Shown here one piece after another: positions 32,149 through 42,157 of a stretch of DNA of 64,000 nucleotides. The first letter of the stretch is position 1. Each line of letters begins with the position of its first letter. The notes beneath the pieces are model-generated. The model had not been told where the DNA came from and made no database searches. It saw only the letters and a program-made list of their open reading frames with translations. Source of the stretch: Macrothele yani (Eukaryota; Arthropoda; Arachnida; Araneae; Macrothelidae); the NCBI GenBank assembly GCA_039090855.1, contig CM077011.1, positions 135,162,749 to 135,226,748 on the forward strand. Reading direction: 5' to 3'. The position numbers and the translations under genes were made by a program.

Positions 32149-33467
32149 TCAATTGGAGAAATCACAGAGAATGTTTCTGGACTTGGAAATTTCAATAATG
32201 TTCTGGAACTCTGCGTAGATGAGAACGGAAATAGTTTTAGGCAAAGCTTTTCCAAATTTGATTTCCACTCTTAAATTTCCTTGTTGGATCAGGTTCATAT
32301 GTCCTCCATCACACAGGTCCGGACTGAGATCGAATGCATAAAGAGTGTATCTCTTGGAAAATTCCTCTCGGTCGATATATATTCCACGGTCTTGACCCAG
32401 TTTCTCAGTTCCTTGAAACAGACTATGGAAAGAACGAATTGTGCTTCCCTTTTCAAAATTGGGTTCTAGAGGTTTATGAGGAACTGGCTGTCCGTCAACG
32501 TACACGGCGATAAAGTTGACATCATAATGCTTGAATTCAAAGGGGTTTGATTTATATGTACCATTTAAAGCATCGTTATCTATACATCCAATAACCAGTC
32601 TTTTGGGCATTTGTCCTACGAATACGTTGTCTTGCACGAAGGACATACTTCCTTGAGAGACGGAATACACTTTGCTTAAAACACGGTCAATGAGATACTT
32701 GGCAGGAGATTTTTCTAAAGCTTTTGCATGACCGATTGCAACTCCAGGGCTGACTTTCACTTTTCTCACAAAAATCGAAGCGTGTTCGATGAGAACTCTG
32801 TAATTGGGGGCCTCGGAGGAGGAAACGAGGCAGAAATCTGGTTTGGTTCAAACCAGTTTAATTTTCACGTCCACTAAATTGAGTAGCAGTCTGTTTTGAA
32901 AAATAAATCACAGTGCAAGGTTCCAATCATATCCAACGTTTTGCTGTCTTTCACGAGCTCGTAGCGTTGATGTAATCCCTTGTTCGTTGCAGCATTTGTG
33001 GGATTAATTTCATGTAGATATCCGGCTGTATCCTTGCAAAACCCTTCACATGCTAAATAGGTTTTCTTTGCTTCTTCTCCATAATTCAGAAGAGTTTCAA
33101 TATAAGCTCTGTAGGGGTATGTATTGCTTGATGATGAAATCACTCTTTCGTTTAAACTGATGTCAACTTGGGAAAACAGAGAATGAAGAAAACAGTTAAT
33201 GGAGCCCGCGGGCTCCTCAACAGCTAGGCCAGAATTGTCAGCTTTCACAATTTTGATTTTCACATAGAGTTGGCTGGAAGATAAGTCCATGTATTCTTCT
33301 CCACTCCCGGAAATATTAAATTCCAGAGGTCCTCCATCTCGAATGTTGGCCAAGGGGTGATATTCGATCCATTGGCCTTTTTCTATGCTCGTTTGGGTAG
33401 GCGGCAAAGTAAATAAATCAAGTTCAGATTTTAAACATACGGAAGAATGACTGTGAATCAGAGCCAT
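32149..33467 (-). pseudogene. Major capsid protein, hexon-like double jelly roll (F54H12.2-like), broken (copy B)
   Basis: The main capsid protein gene, starting at 33467 (MALIHSHSS). An early segment QWIEYHPLANIRDGGPLEF is typical of this family. Shared with copy A are NCFLHSLFSQ, MPKRLVIGCIDND and RSFHSLFQGTEKLGQD. The frame is lost at about 32898, where copy B has one A fewer than copy A in an A run, and a TGA follows near 32852. After this the frame is open to the stop at 32149. Full length would be about 440 residues, normal for the family. It lies between the pVI-like gene and the protease. Confidence 0.87.
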
Positions 33468-33470
33468 AGT

Positions 33471-33887
33471 TTATGGATCAAAAATATCGTGTGCTGTTCT
33501 CTTGGCTTTCTTTGAATGAATGATGCGTTTCTTCGTGTTTCTCTTTCTTTTAACGCTTCCTCCCAACATTTTCTTCACTTTATTAGCTGCTTTGTCAGTG
33601 AGTATTTGTCCTGCTTCTTTAGCGCGTTGTTTGGCTGCTGTTTTCACGTCCTTGCCGAGGATGACGTCATTAGCTAGGTCCACACCCGTTCGAAAGACTT
33701 GTTTTCCAAACATTTTTGCACCTTGTTTAAATAATGGCACAGCCACTCTAAATAACGACCGAAAAAGTCCTCCAAGTCCATACCCTTTTTGAAATGGTGC
33801 TCCTTGATAGTATACTAAACCTTTTCCAGTTTGGTTGACATAATAATCCTCGAAGGATTTTGTGCAACAGCGGTATGGTTCGTACAT
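33471..33887 (-). CDS. pVI-like minor capsid protein, 138 codons (copy B)
   Basis: An uninterrupted frame. Residues about 34-55 (KGYGLGGLFRSLFRVAVPLF) could form an amphipathic helix after a Gly-Gly site, as in adenovirus pVI-type proteins. A helical Lys/Ala-rich middle follows, then a strongly basic tail (KRKRNTKKR) that may be a nuclear-localisation or DNA-binding signal. Flanked closely by the penton-like gene (3 bp) and the capsid gene (4 bp). Assignment is by composition and position; moderately sure. Confidence 0.6.
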   Translation of the reverse strand: MYEPYRCCTKSFEDYYVNQTGKGLVYYQGAPFQKGYGLGGLFRSLFRVAVPLFKQGAKMFGKQVFRTGVDLANDVILGKDVKTAAKQRAKEAGQILTDKAANKVKKMLGGSVKRKRNTKKRIIHSKKAKRTAHDIFDP

Positions 33888-33889
33888 TA

Positions 33890-34624
33890 CTACAGAGCCT
33901 TGAGACGAAAATGAAGTTTCACGATCGCTCTCCCGCGTTCAAATGGTACTAATTGCCCTGAATGATCCCTTATAATGATTTCGACGGTTTGAAAATGTTT
34001 TCTTGCGAGCGGCAAATAATGAGGGCGGTCGTATAAGGCGCTCACCACATCCCCGTCTTCTCCGCTGACTTTAACGATGCGAAGGAGAGGTGCAACCATG
34101 TCTCCCACAGGCTGAGGTTCCAAAATATTGCTGTACACGTACAATAGTGAAAGGGACGTGTTCAGATCGGCTACGAAATTTCCATGAATTGTGACATCAC
34201 TCCCTTCTGATGCTGAATACACTCCAGGTTGGAAACCTAGAATTTCAGCTATTCCGGGAAATAACTCCAGCTGAGAACCATTAGTTAAAGCTGCTTTGAC
34301 CCGCCTCGTGGTTTTATTAAAAAACATCGTAATTTTTTTCGACCAATGGTGGGACATGGCTTTTACCACGTCTCCCACCGAATCATAATATCCAGCAGGG
34401 ATTTTTGCTGCTTTCAGTTGACCTGGACCGACACCATAAGAAAAGGAATTTGAATTTACATTAACATTAAACCAGGAATTAGGGTATATGAGTTCGACGA
34501 GTCCTACTTCCCAGTCTCCATTGAGTTCAATCGGGGAAGGAAGACGCGTGATGAAATGAGAATTTTTATTGTCTGAAAAGTAGCGGAGAGAGCTGTCGCT
34601 AGGTAGTGTCAGATAGAAACTCAT
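33890..34624 (-). CDS. Penton-like minor capsid protein, 244 codons (copy B)
   Basis: An uninterrupted frame beginning MSFYLTLPSDSS at 34624. Features of the Maverick/adintovirus penton family are visible: an early NSHFITRLPSPIELNGDWEV segment, ELIYPNSWFNV, and a C-terminal RPHYLPLARKHFQTVEIIIR and FERGRAIVKLHFR. A single jelly-roll fold at capsid vertices is expected. Four bases separate it from the pVI-like start. It is one of only a few open viral genes in this window. Confidence 0.8.
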   Translation of the reverse strand: MSFYLTLPSDSSLRYFSDNKNSHFITRLPSPIELNGDWEVGLVELIYPNSWFNVNVNSNSFSYGVGPGQLKAAKIPAGYYDSVGDVVKAMSHHWSKKITMFFNKTTRRVKAALTNGSQLELFPGIAEILGFQPGVYSASEGSDVTIHGNFVADLNTSLSLLYVYSNILEPQPVGDMVAPLLRIVKVSGEDGDVVSALYDRPHYLPLARKHFQTVEIIIRDHSGQLVPFERGRAIVKLHFRLKAL

Positions 34625-34668
34625 GTTGACGAATGACGCTTCATCTAAAATAAATGTTGGTTTTATAG

Positions 34669-35715
34669 TTAGGTCAAGTCTTCCGCAGGGATCCAGGCAT
34701 TAAATTTATCGAGATATCCTTTATATTTAACAAAGTATTCAATTTTTCCTTTTCTTTTGCGTTTCTTTAGAACACGTTCCACAGGAAAGTTTTCGGACAG
34801 AGTGACTCTTTGAAGCTCTTCGGCGTAAAATGTTCCTTCCAACTCTTCGTTCAATAAATCTTTTACTTTGTAGACGGGAGGGATCTTGGAACAAGACCGC
34901 TCACAACAAAGACTTCTTCCGTCCAATTTGATACATATCCCTTTTCAAATGTCAATTTCGCTTTACTAATCATTACGTGATCACCCACCTGAAATTTGAA
35001 GATGGGGTTTTCCCACTTGAGATCACCATACAGATTGAGAAACAGTGGCTTTTCATTACTTCGTTTACATCTACAGGTTTCATTTTTATACTTCGATGTG
35101 GAGAATTATTGTAACTATGAACTAAATCGTTGAGCACGTCTATGAATTTAAACGTATTTTGACTTGTAAAGTAGCGCCACATTCTAGTTTTGAGCGTGCG
35201 ATTGAATCTCTCCACAACACTTGCTTTCTTCTCGTTGTTCGTCGTAAAGAAACGTACTCCATGCTGTTTTAAAAACTTTTGGAACTCTTTATTCTTAAAT
35301 TGAGTTCCTTTGTCTGTTTGAAGCTTTATCGGCTTTCTGTCTTTGAATATCTAGGAAAATGCTTGAACGATATGGGATCCCGACTTTTGCTTTAAGGGAA
35401 TCACCCACGCATATTTGGAAAATATGTCAATGCATGTCAACAAGTAACGAAATCCATCGTTATGTCGACTCAAACTGGAGACATCGGCTAGGTCTGCTTG
35501 AAACTGTTGGTCTATTTTATTAACTATAACTCTATTTCTCGGAAAATGTCGTCTCACCGGTTTGTGAAGTGTGTACGTTTTCTCCCCTTCAACCATTTTA
35601 TGACGTCTTTTTTCTTGACGCCTTCTTTTAGGACAGCACGGTATAAAGCATCGAGACCACCAAAACTTCCTACTTTCTGAGCTGTGTGTTATGTCTGTTT
35701 CATCATTTCCTCCAT
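34669..35715 (-). pseudogene. DDE integrase with C-terminal chromodomain, broken (copy B)
   Basis: Homologous to the copy A integrase at 5600-6322. It starts at about 35715. The first Asp is in FQADLADVSS. After a TAG at about 35353 come the second Asp (LQTDKGT) and the Glu (SVVERFNRTLKTRM). The frame shifts near 35690 and near 35060. A chromodomain is open at 34669-34926 (FPVERVLKKRKRKGKIEYFV and NAWIPAEDL), a module thought to steer integration to particular chromatin. It is the first gene of the late module. Confidence 0.87.
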
Positions 35716-35900
35716 TACAACAGTTCAACGAGAGATGATCCACCGTAACAGAAAAACTCATGTCCACACCAACTCGTTCACAACAAAAATAACGTCCACT
35801 CCCCCTCACACTCCATTTTAAATTAAATTCCAAGAAAAGTCCCCCAAAACATTTTAACACCATGAACAACTATCGTCTTCTTTCAAGCACCTTTTCCCAA

Positions 35901-35974
35901 TGGTCCGATGGTTAAGTGGATAGAACGTCGTCTTTCTGAACGAAGGACTGAGAGTTCGAATCTCGCTGGGACCA
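35901..35974 (+). tRNA. tRNA-like gene beside the integrase (copy B)
   Basis: TGGTCC at the 5' end pairs with GGACCA at the 3' end. GGTTAAGTGGATAGAAC fits a D arm with A-box bases, and GAGAGTTCGAATCTC fits a T arm with a B-box. The anticodon arm is non-standard: two alternative hairpins give GAA or TCT in the loop, so the identity is uncertain. It is homologous to the relic at 6509-6580 in copy A. Transcription by RNA polymerase III is plausible. Confidence 0.55.
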
Positions 35975-37285
35975 TCAGACCATTTTTATGTTCTCGAACG
36001 AAAAAAGATTTCGTGATATACAACGCATATAAAAACTCGTAACACATCAGGAAATTTCTAAAATATAAGTTTTGTAAAATAAATTAGAGAGAATAAATAG
36101 GACACGAAAAATTATGAGCAAAAAAGATATTGGAGGGTTGAAAGACTTCCTTTCCTCAAAATTTTTGTCAAAGTTTAATAAATACGTTATCTCCCGAGAT
36201 AAGAAAATTCCTGTAGACGCACTCGTGAGGAGCACCTCATGATGAGATCTGCCCCTCCCTCCCTGCTGCTGTCTCTCTACTCACAGGAATGTGCAGATCT
36301 TAAGAATGAAAGCAATGGAGGAAAAGACGCATTTTCCTTACTCATAACATTTAGAAAAATAATTCATCACATCTTTCGAAATACAATCTTCACCACATTC
36401 AACTCTTTGTTCATACAAATTTAACTTTCTTTCGGAAAGAGAAAAAAAGCAACAACATATGAAAATCGTTAAATTCCCAAAATTATCGAATATCTGAGGA
36501 AAGTAACCCCAATTCTGTAAGCATAGCGTTAGTAACAAATATTGTAGTTATTTTAACATTTGTTAAATTCCCCTTATCTATCTTTAAACATAATCAAGAT
36601 TCTCTTTCGGTTATTATTATTACTGAATTCAAAATTCAACATATAATCATTTCAACTTCTGGAAGAGGTGGACTTCAATACGGTTCCATATCACATCCTG
36701 TTCTATGAAACTTTCATAGTTTCGAGAATTTATTTTATCAAGAAATTACAATTCTAGTTATTTATACAAATCGAAATATCGCATTTAAATAAATGGGGAA
36801 AGTCATCGGGGAATTTAATAGCAAATTATACAGGTTGCTGGAAAAAATCATCTCTCACATTTCGTTGGAAAAAATCATCTGACTTATACAGAAAAAGAAC
36901 AAAAATACAGCATGATCCCTAATTTATTCTCAAGCATTTAGAAATTTCGGCGGACATTTGTTTCCACCCATCAAAGTTGCGTCCTAACGCTCAATGAAAA
37001 TCTGTCATCAACATGAACCCAAATCTAAATCCCTTCCTCTCGGCCCTCTATTTGTTCCCGGATTCCCATCAATGTAAAATAATTATAACATACAAACGAT
37101 AAAGCTCACTGTCACCGTCCACCACTGCCCGAGGCACGTGACGTCACGCAAGCAACTCCGACAGCGCTCTCTCTCCTCTCACGTTATCTCCCCCCCTCCC
37201 GTCTCACACCCACCCAGCAGAGAGCAGCTTCGCTGCTCTCGGCTCTCTTTGTTCTCGTATCCCCCGTTCTATCCTACTCTCGTCC
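35975..37285. other. Right flank of copy B, no gene seen
   Basis: AT-rich to about 37000, then GC/CT-rich (37100-37285) with a hairpin AGAGAGCAGC/GCTGCTCTC at about 37218-37240. The boundary with Tc1 transposase sequence is at about 37290. This could contain the viral terminus, but no matching inverted repeat was found at the left side. Confidence 0.5.
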
Positions 37286-37289
37286 GACT

Positions 37290-37775
37290 AAATCGGCTCT
37301 CATCCGTAAAGAAAACTCGACCCTATTGCTGATGTGTATAGTTCTTGTGTTCCTGGCACCACAGAAACCGCCGTCTCCTATGAGCAGGCGTTAATGGCAC
37401 ACACCGTACTGGTCGCCATTCAAATAGACCACCTTTGTGCAGCCTCCTGGCCACGGTAAAACGCGATAACGGACGTAAAGTTGTTTGTTGCATGTGCTTT
37501 GCGATTTCTCCCGCTGTCTGTCGTCTGTCTCTTCTCTCCTGTAGGACAATATACCGGTCGTTCGTCGCCGTGATTGCTCGTGGACGACCACTTCTAAACT
37601 CTCGGACAACTGTTCCTGTCGTTTGAAATGCTCTCCAAGCTCGTGAAACGATGCTGTGAGCGATCCCAAACTCTTCGGCCACACTAGTCACATTTCGACC
37701 GTCTTCCGACTTCCCAATGGCGCGACCTAGGGTAAAGTCATCCATATGTCGTCTACTGGATTGCCTGTTGGCCAT
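37290..37775 (-). pseudogene. Tc1/mariner transposase, N-terminal half only
   Basis: It starts at ATG 37775. Helix-turn-helix regions are present (SVAEEFGIAHSIVSRAW, then a GRPR hook). The frame reaches the first catalytic Asp in a VFFTDESRF motif (about 37300) after one TAG near 37320, then homology stops. The DNA-binding half is complete and the catalytic half absent. The matching inverted end is at 38242-38269. The break coincides with the border of the viral region. Confidence 0.85.
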
Positions 37776-37800
37776 ATCACACGGTGGCAGTAACTCGACG

Positions 37801-38026
37801 TCGCCGCCCCGGTGGCGCAGTGGTCTAAGGCGTTGGCCTATGATCATTCGTCCGAAGGGGTACAGGTTCGAATCCCGGTGAGGCATGGATGTTGTGTTTG
37901 TCTTACGGCACTGGCTCCCTCCCTTCCCTGGAATCAGTGACCCTAAATTAGGGACGGGCGACTGCTTATAGCCCATTGAGTTTCTCACGGTGGTCGTTAA
38001 ACCTCCAAACAAAAAAAAAAAAAAAA
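37801..38026 (+). repeat. tRNA-derived SINE, full length (226 bp)
   Basis: A-box GTGGCGCAGTGG and B-box GGTTCGAATCC at the head, a body with CTAAATTAGGGACGGGCGAC, CCTCCAA and a poly-A tail. It is flanked by AACTCGAC (about 37792-37799 and 38027-38034). It is inserted just upstream of the truncated Tc1 transposase start. Same length as the copy at 53972-54197. Confidence 0.92.
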
Positions 38027-38269
38027 AACTCGACCTCGTTCAAACAGATTTTCATCGTGCAATAGCTCTCACCGAATTGCTGAGTGCCCACCGCCTGTGT
38101 GATTTATATCCTTCCGACCGCCCCCCCCTCCCCCGGGTCATGCTGCATATATGCGCATGCCCTACTGTACCCTAGTGTATTTCCTGAGTGGCCTTTCGGT
38201 CCATTCTGCCTGCTCGTTCCGCTGTTATGCTAATTTCTCCTCTTCGTCTTTAATTTTTGCACACCAGTG

Positions 38270-39375
38270 TATAACTGAAGTCAGTTTTCAAAAATAATTT
38301 TTTTTTTGTTGCGTAAAAATATCTTTATAAACCAAAAACCTAAACTACAAGAACGCACACAAACAAAGAACACAGTTTCAATTAAAGACAACCTTCCCAG
38401 GTTCTTCTTCTTTACTACTCGTGAACAATATGTGAAATATCTAATTCTATCATCTTTCCTATTTCGTTTTTGATCGAAAGTAACACTTTATGATTTCAAA
38501 TTTTCCTCTTAAGCCACTGTTACAGATTATATTCAGAAACATTCCGATAACTATTGAAATGTTCGGAAAAATAATAGTAACTTTCTTTGAAAATACATAA
38601 TGTAAAACAGTTTAGATTGCGTCACACAGATCTAAGGCATTTATATCAGAATTGTTTATGCAATATCTGAAAATTTAATTTGTAAATCCATACAGTACTT
38701 CCTCTGTGTCTCTCTGTTTAATTTAAAAAATTAATGAAGGCCCCTTTAAAAACTAAAAAGTTTTGCTGTGCATGTTCATGTGTGGTCCCAGTTCTTCTGT
38801 AGTTTGAATATTGTTATATCCAAAGGAGTAAAACAAAAAACAAACAAAAAAAAAAATATTATATAATGTCTTTCCGGCAAAGTGAATATTCAATACTTTC
38901 ATCCCAATTTTTTTTTCTTATTTTATTTTCTTATTTACTTATCTACCCCTGCAGCTGAAGCTGTTTCGTTATTTATCCTTTTCTTCAATTTCTTTGACTT
39001 CAGCTAACATGCTTTAAAACCGTCATATGCAGATAACGGTTTTAAAGTTAAAGTTAAACACGTATTCATTTAAAGTTACCATAAACTACTTACTCATTTA
39101 AAGTAACTTTAAATTGCGTCATCTGCCGATTACAGTATTAACTTTAAAACCAACCTCTTTAGGTGACGAGATCAATCCTGCTTTTTCATAATTTACTCTT
39201 AATGTTAGGAGCTCTTTCTTTAAAATTTGCGAACAGTAAGTTGATGCAGAAAGGAAAACTATACGGTTCTTGAACAACGCCGAAAAAGTTAGGTTGGAAT
39301 TTCTAAGCAAATTTGTTAGATGCCATTTAGAATCAAATTTAAGCTATGAGCACTGATCAGCGCCGGGCAGGGATG
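38270..39375. other. Unassigned AT-rich stretch
   Basis: No gene or known repeat. A local hairpin (AACCGTCATATGCAGATAACGGTT) near 39018-39042. Confidence 0.5.
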
Positions 39376-40597
39376 TACACTATCTACCAACAAGTAATTG
39401 GATACCTCTGCAATCGATGATATCTGCGGTCCTGATACACGTCACGGCCACCGCCGTTAAATATCGTGTGGGAAACAACGCAACTAGTCGCATGCAAGAT
39501 GCCACGCAGTTCGGAACTCTCTGATTTCGAGAAAGGTGTAATCGTCGGGTATCACATAAATGGCCGATCCATACGCGACATATCCAGCGAGTTGAAGTAC
39601 CCAAAATCGACAGTGGCCTACGTGATTGGCAAGTGGAAGATGAGAGGTGACTGTCGGAATGTGCCCCGCCCCGGCAGACCCACACAACTGGGAGTTAGAG
39701 ACCGACGGGTGTTGGCCAGAGAAATTCGGAAGAACCGCACCAAATCGATGGGCCACATCCGCGAGGAGTTTCACAGACATCTGGGAGTTTTCTTTCTATG
39801 AATACCATCCGTAAGGAAGCCCATCTGCTCGGTTATCATGGACGTGCTGCCGCCCACAAGCCTTTGATCACCAAATCCAATAGCGCTGCTCGGCTAAGGT
39901 GGTGCAAGAACGTCAACAGCGGACCGTTGAACAGTGGAAACAGGTTCTTCTCTTGAGCGACGAATCAAGGTTCACTCTCTACCTTTCGGATGGCAGGGTC
40001 TGGGTTTGGCGTCTGCCTGGAGAACGCCTCCTGCCGGAATGTATTGTGCCAACTGTGAAGTTCGGCGGCGGTGGAATTATGCTATGGGGGTGTTTCTCCT
40101 GGTATGGCACGGGACCCTTGGTCACAATTCCTGGTAGACTCAACGCCGAGACCTACTGCACCATTTTGGATGACCATGCGCTTCCTACTTTGTGGCAGTT
40201 TTACGGGGTGGACCCATGTTACTTTTTTGGATGACAATGCCACCTGTCATGTTGCGAGGTCCACCATGGCTTGGTATGGTGACAATGAGGTTAATCGAAT
40301 GAACTGGCCTGCGCAGAGCCCGGACCTTAACCCTATCGAGCACCTTTGGGACGAGTTGGGGCGTTGACTTAAGGGGTGTCCGCACTGTCCGAAATCGGTG
40401 AAGGAACTGACCTGTCTTCTTTAAGCCGAGTGGAAGAAAATACCGCTAGCCGTCGTACAACGCCTGGTTGAGAGTATGCCCCGGAGGGTCGCAGCTGTAA
40501 TCGCCGCTCGTGGAGGCTCCACCAACTATTGAAGGTGAATGAACTTGGTTTTCCTTTGCTATCACAGGTATCCAATTACTTGTTGGTAGATAGTGTA
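39376..40597 (+). mobile_element. Tc1/mariner element with decayed transposase
   Basis: The inverted ends CACTATCTACCAACAAGTAA and reverse complement are flanked by TA. The transposase runs 39499-40531 on the plus strand. The N-terminal HTH begins MPRSSELSDFEKG with a GRP hook, the catalytic part has LLSDESRF, then [13 protein letters not shown], and SPDLNPIEHLWDELG gives the acidic third position. Frame breaks near 39800, 40190 and 40370 kill it. The ends are well preserved, so it is moderately young. Confidence 0.92.
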
Positions 40598-41389
40598 GTT
40601 CTAAATAGAAAAGCGCCTTAGTACTGAACAGATTAGGAAACCTTAACACGGGAAGAATACCATCAAAAAAATTTCAAAAACCCTGCGAAACCTGATTTAA
40701 TTTAATTAATAATTTTTATTAAACCTTCCTTAGTAATTATGCTTATCAGTTTATATGAAAATTACACAATTTGAGCAGTTTTAAATAAAAGAAAGAATGT
40801 TACTTGGGAGTAATGTGCTACAGTGGCGGCTCGTGGTGTAAAATGCTGGTGAGGCGAACGGTCTTGATGTAAATGTAAAACAGTAAAACATATGTTATTG
40901 AAATATATATAAATTCGTATACCGTTATACGAACATATATACATATCAGTGGCGTAGCCAGGGGGGTCGTGGTTTGCACCCCCCCTAAGTATGCGAGACA
41001 GTTAGCTTTTTCTAAGTACGTTTTATAGATAATTTCCCTATTTAAATTGATTGATTTTTACATAACTTACAATGTAATACAAATAAATTACATTGATACA
41101 TAATATCAATGTAATTTCTTGATAATAGAAGAGAAAGTAAAGCAAAGCGGCCAAAGAAGTTGCTTTATTAAATTTTTATTAAAGCAACTATAATTTATTG
41201 CATTTTCTTCATTTTATTAAATTAGCTTCGTTTTGTATTAATGTTCAAGATGTGCGTACGTACCAATAGAAAAATATTTGTCGAAGCGCCCCCCCCCAAT
41301 TGTTACATGTACTTATACACAGTTATACAGCAGAAGTGCAGAACCCTTCCCCCCTCAAAAAGTTTCATTTCAAAGGCAGTATCACCCAT

Positions 41390-41545
41390 CGAATATCTTT
41401 GAAGTCCTGGGTTCGAGTCGGCTGAATCATTAAATTCCGCTGAGATTCGGAAGTCTCGTTAAGCCATTGGTCCCGGGTAGGCGCCTTGTTATAAACAGCT
41501 GTAAATCCCATTCCTTAGGGCTTCAGCCCATGCCATTAAGCCCTT
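41390..41545 (+). repeat. tRNA-like SINE remnant inside the hAT element
   Basis: The B-box-like GGGTTCGAGTC is followed by a body (GATTCGGAAGTCTCGTTAAG, GGGCTTCAGCCC). The A-box part is decayed. Distinct from the main SINE. Confidence 0.4.
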
Positions 41546-42157
41546 ATATACAAATATTATTCAACAGTAATGGAATAAAATTACAGAAATATATGAAACA
41601 CGGCGTGGGGAATCTTTCTTCACGAAAAAATCCAAAAATTTTAGAGGGAAAATGTGCATATACCACTATATATATGTGTGTGTGTGTGTGTGTAATATAC
41701 GCTACTTTTGCAACAATATTTTTATGAAAACAATTATTCGATAATTTTACAACAAAGAAAGAAATATTTCACCTGTATTCTTTTATGTAATACACTTCAG
41801 CGAAAATACGCAATTTGTGCGGTTTCTTTAGCTAGTCAATGCTACACTCACATCCCAACGCCAGTCGGAGATACACTTCTTAAAAAATTCAAAGTAAATC
41901 ATTTGAATAGAAATTGTTTTCTCACGAAATGTTTCTTGAGCTTGAATAAAAGTCACAGTTCGATTGGCATATTAGTGAAGGTGCATTTAGCACGGGTCAC
42001 AAACTGAAGACCAGGCTCGTGATAACTATGTACAGGAGAAGTCAAGTTAAGGAAGCACATTTCTATATTAAAAAAGTATTAGGTAATTTAAACCTGGAAT
42101 TAAAAACAGAGGAATACGATATTAATTTGCTTTGGTCTCGAACAGCATGCTTTCAGT

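Larger units (their letters stand above)
22788..38269. mobile_element. 15.5-kb unit bounded by Tc1-type inverted ends, containing adintovirus-like copy B
   Basis: The left end CACTGGCGTGCAAAAATTAA (from 22788) is repeated as reverse complement at the right end (to 38269: TTAATTTTTGCACACCAGTG), each flanked by TA. Near the right end is the N-terminal half of a Tc1 transposase. Between them lies an almost complete viral gene set. Either a virus inserted into a Tc1 element and part of the Tc1 was lost, or these are two unrelated Tc1 ends. Viral termini of the Maverick type were not identified. Confidence 0.55.

Noticed and set aside
40946..40990. A second hAT-like end, CAGTGGCGTAGCCAGG, inside the hAT element
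   Set aside because: No matching inverted end or duplication was found, so I did not call an element.
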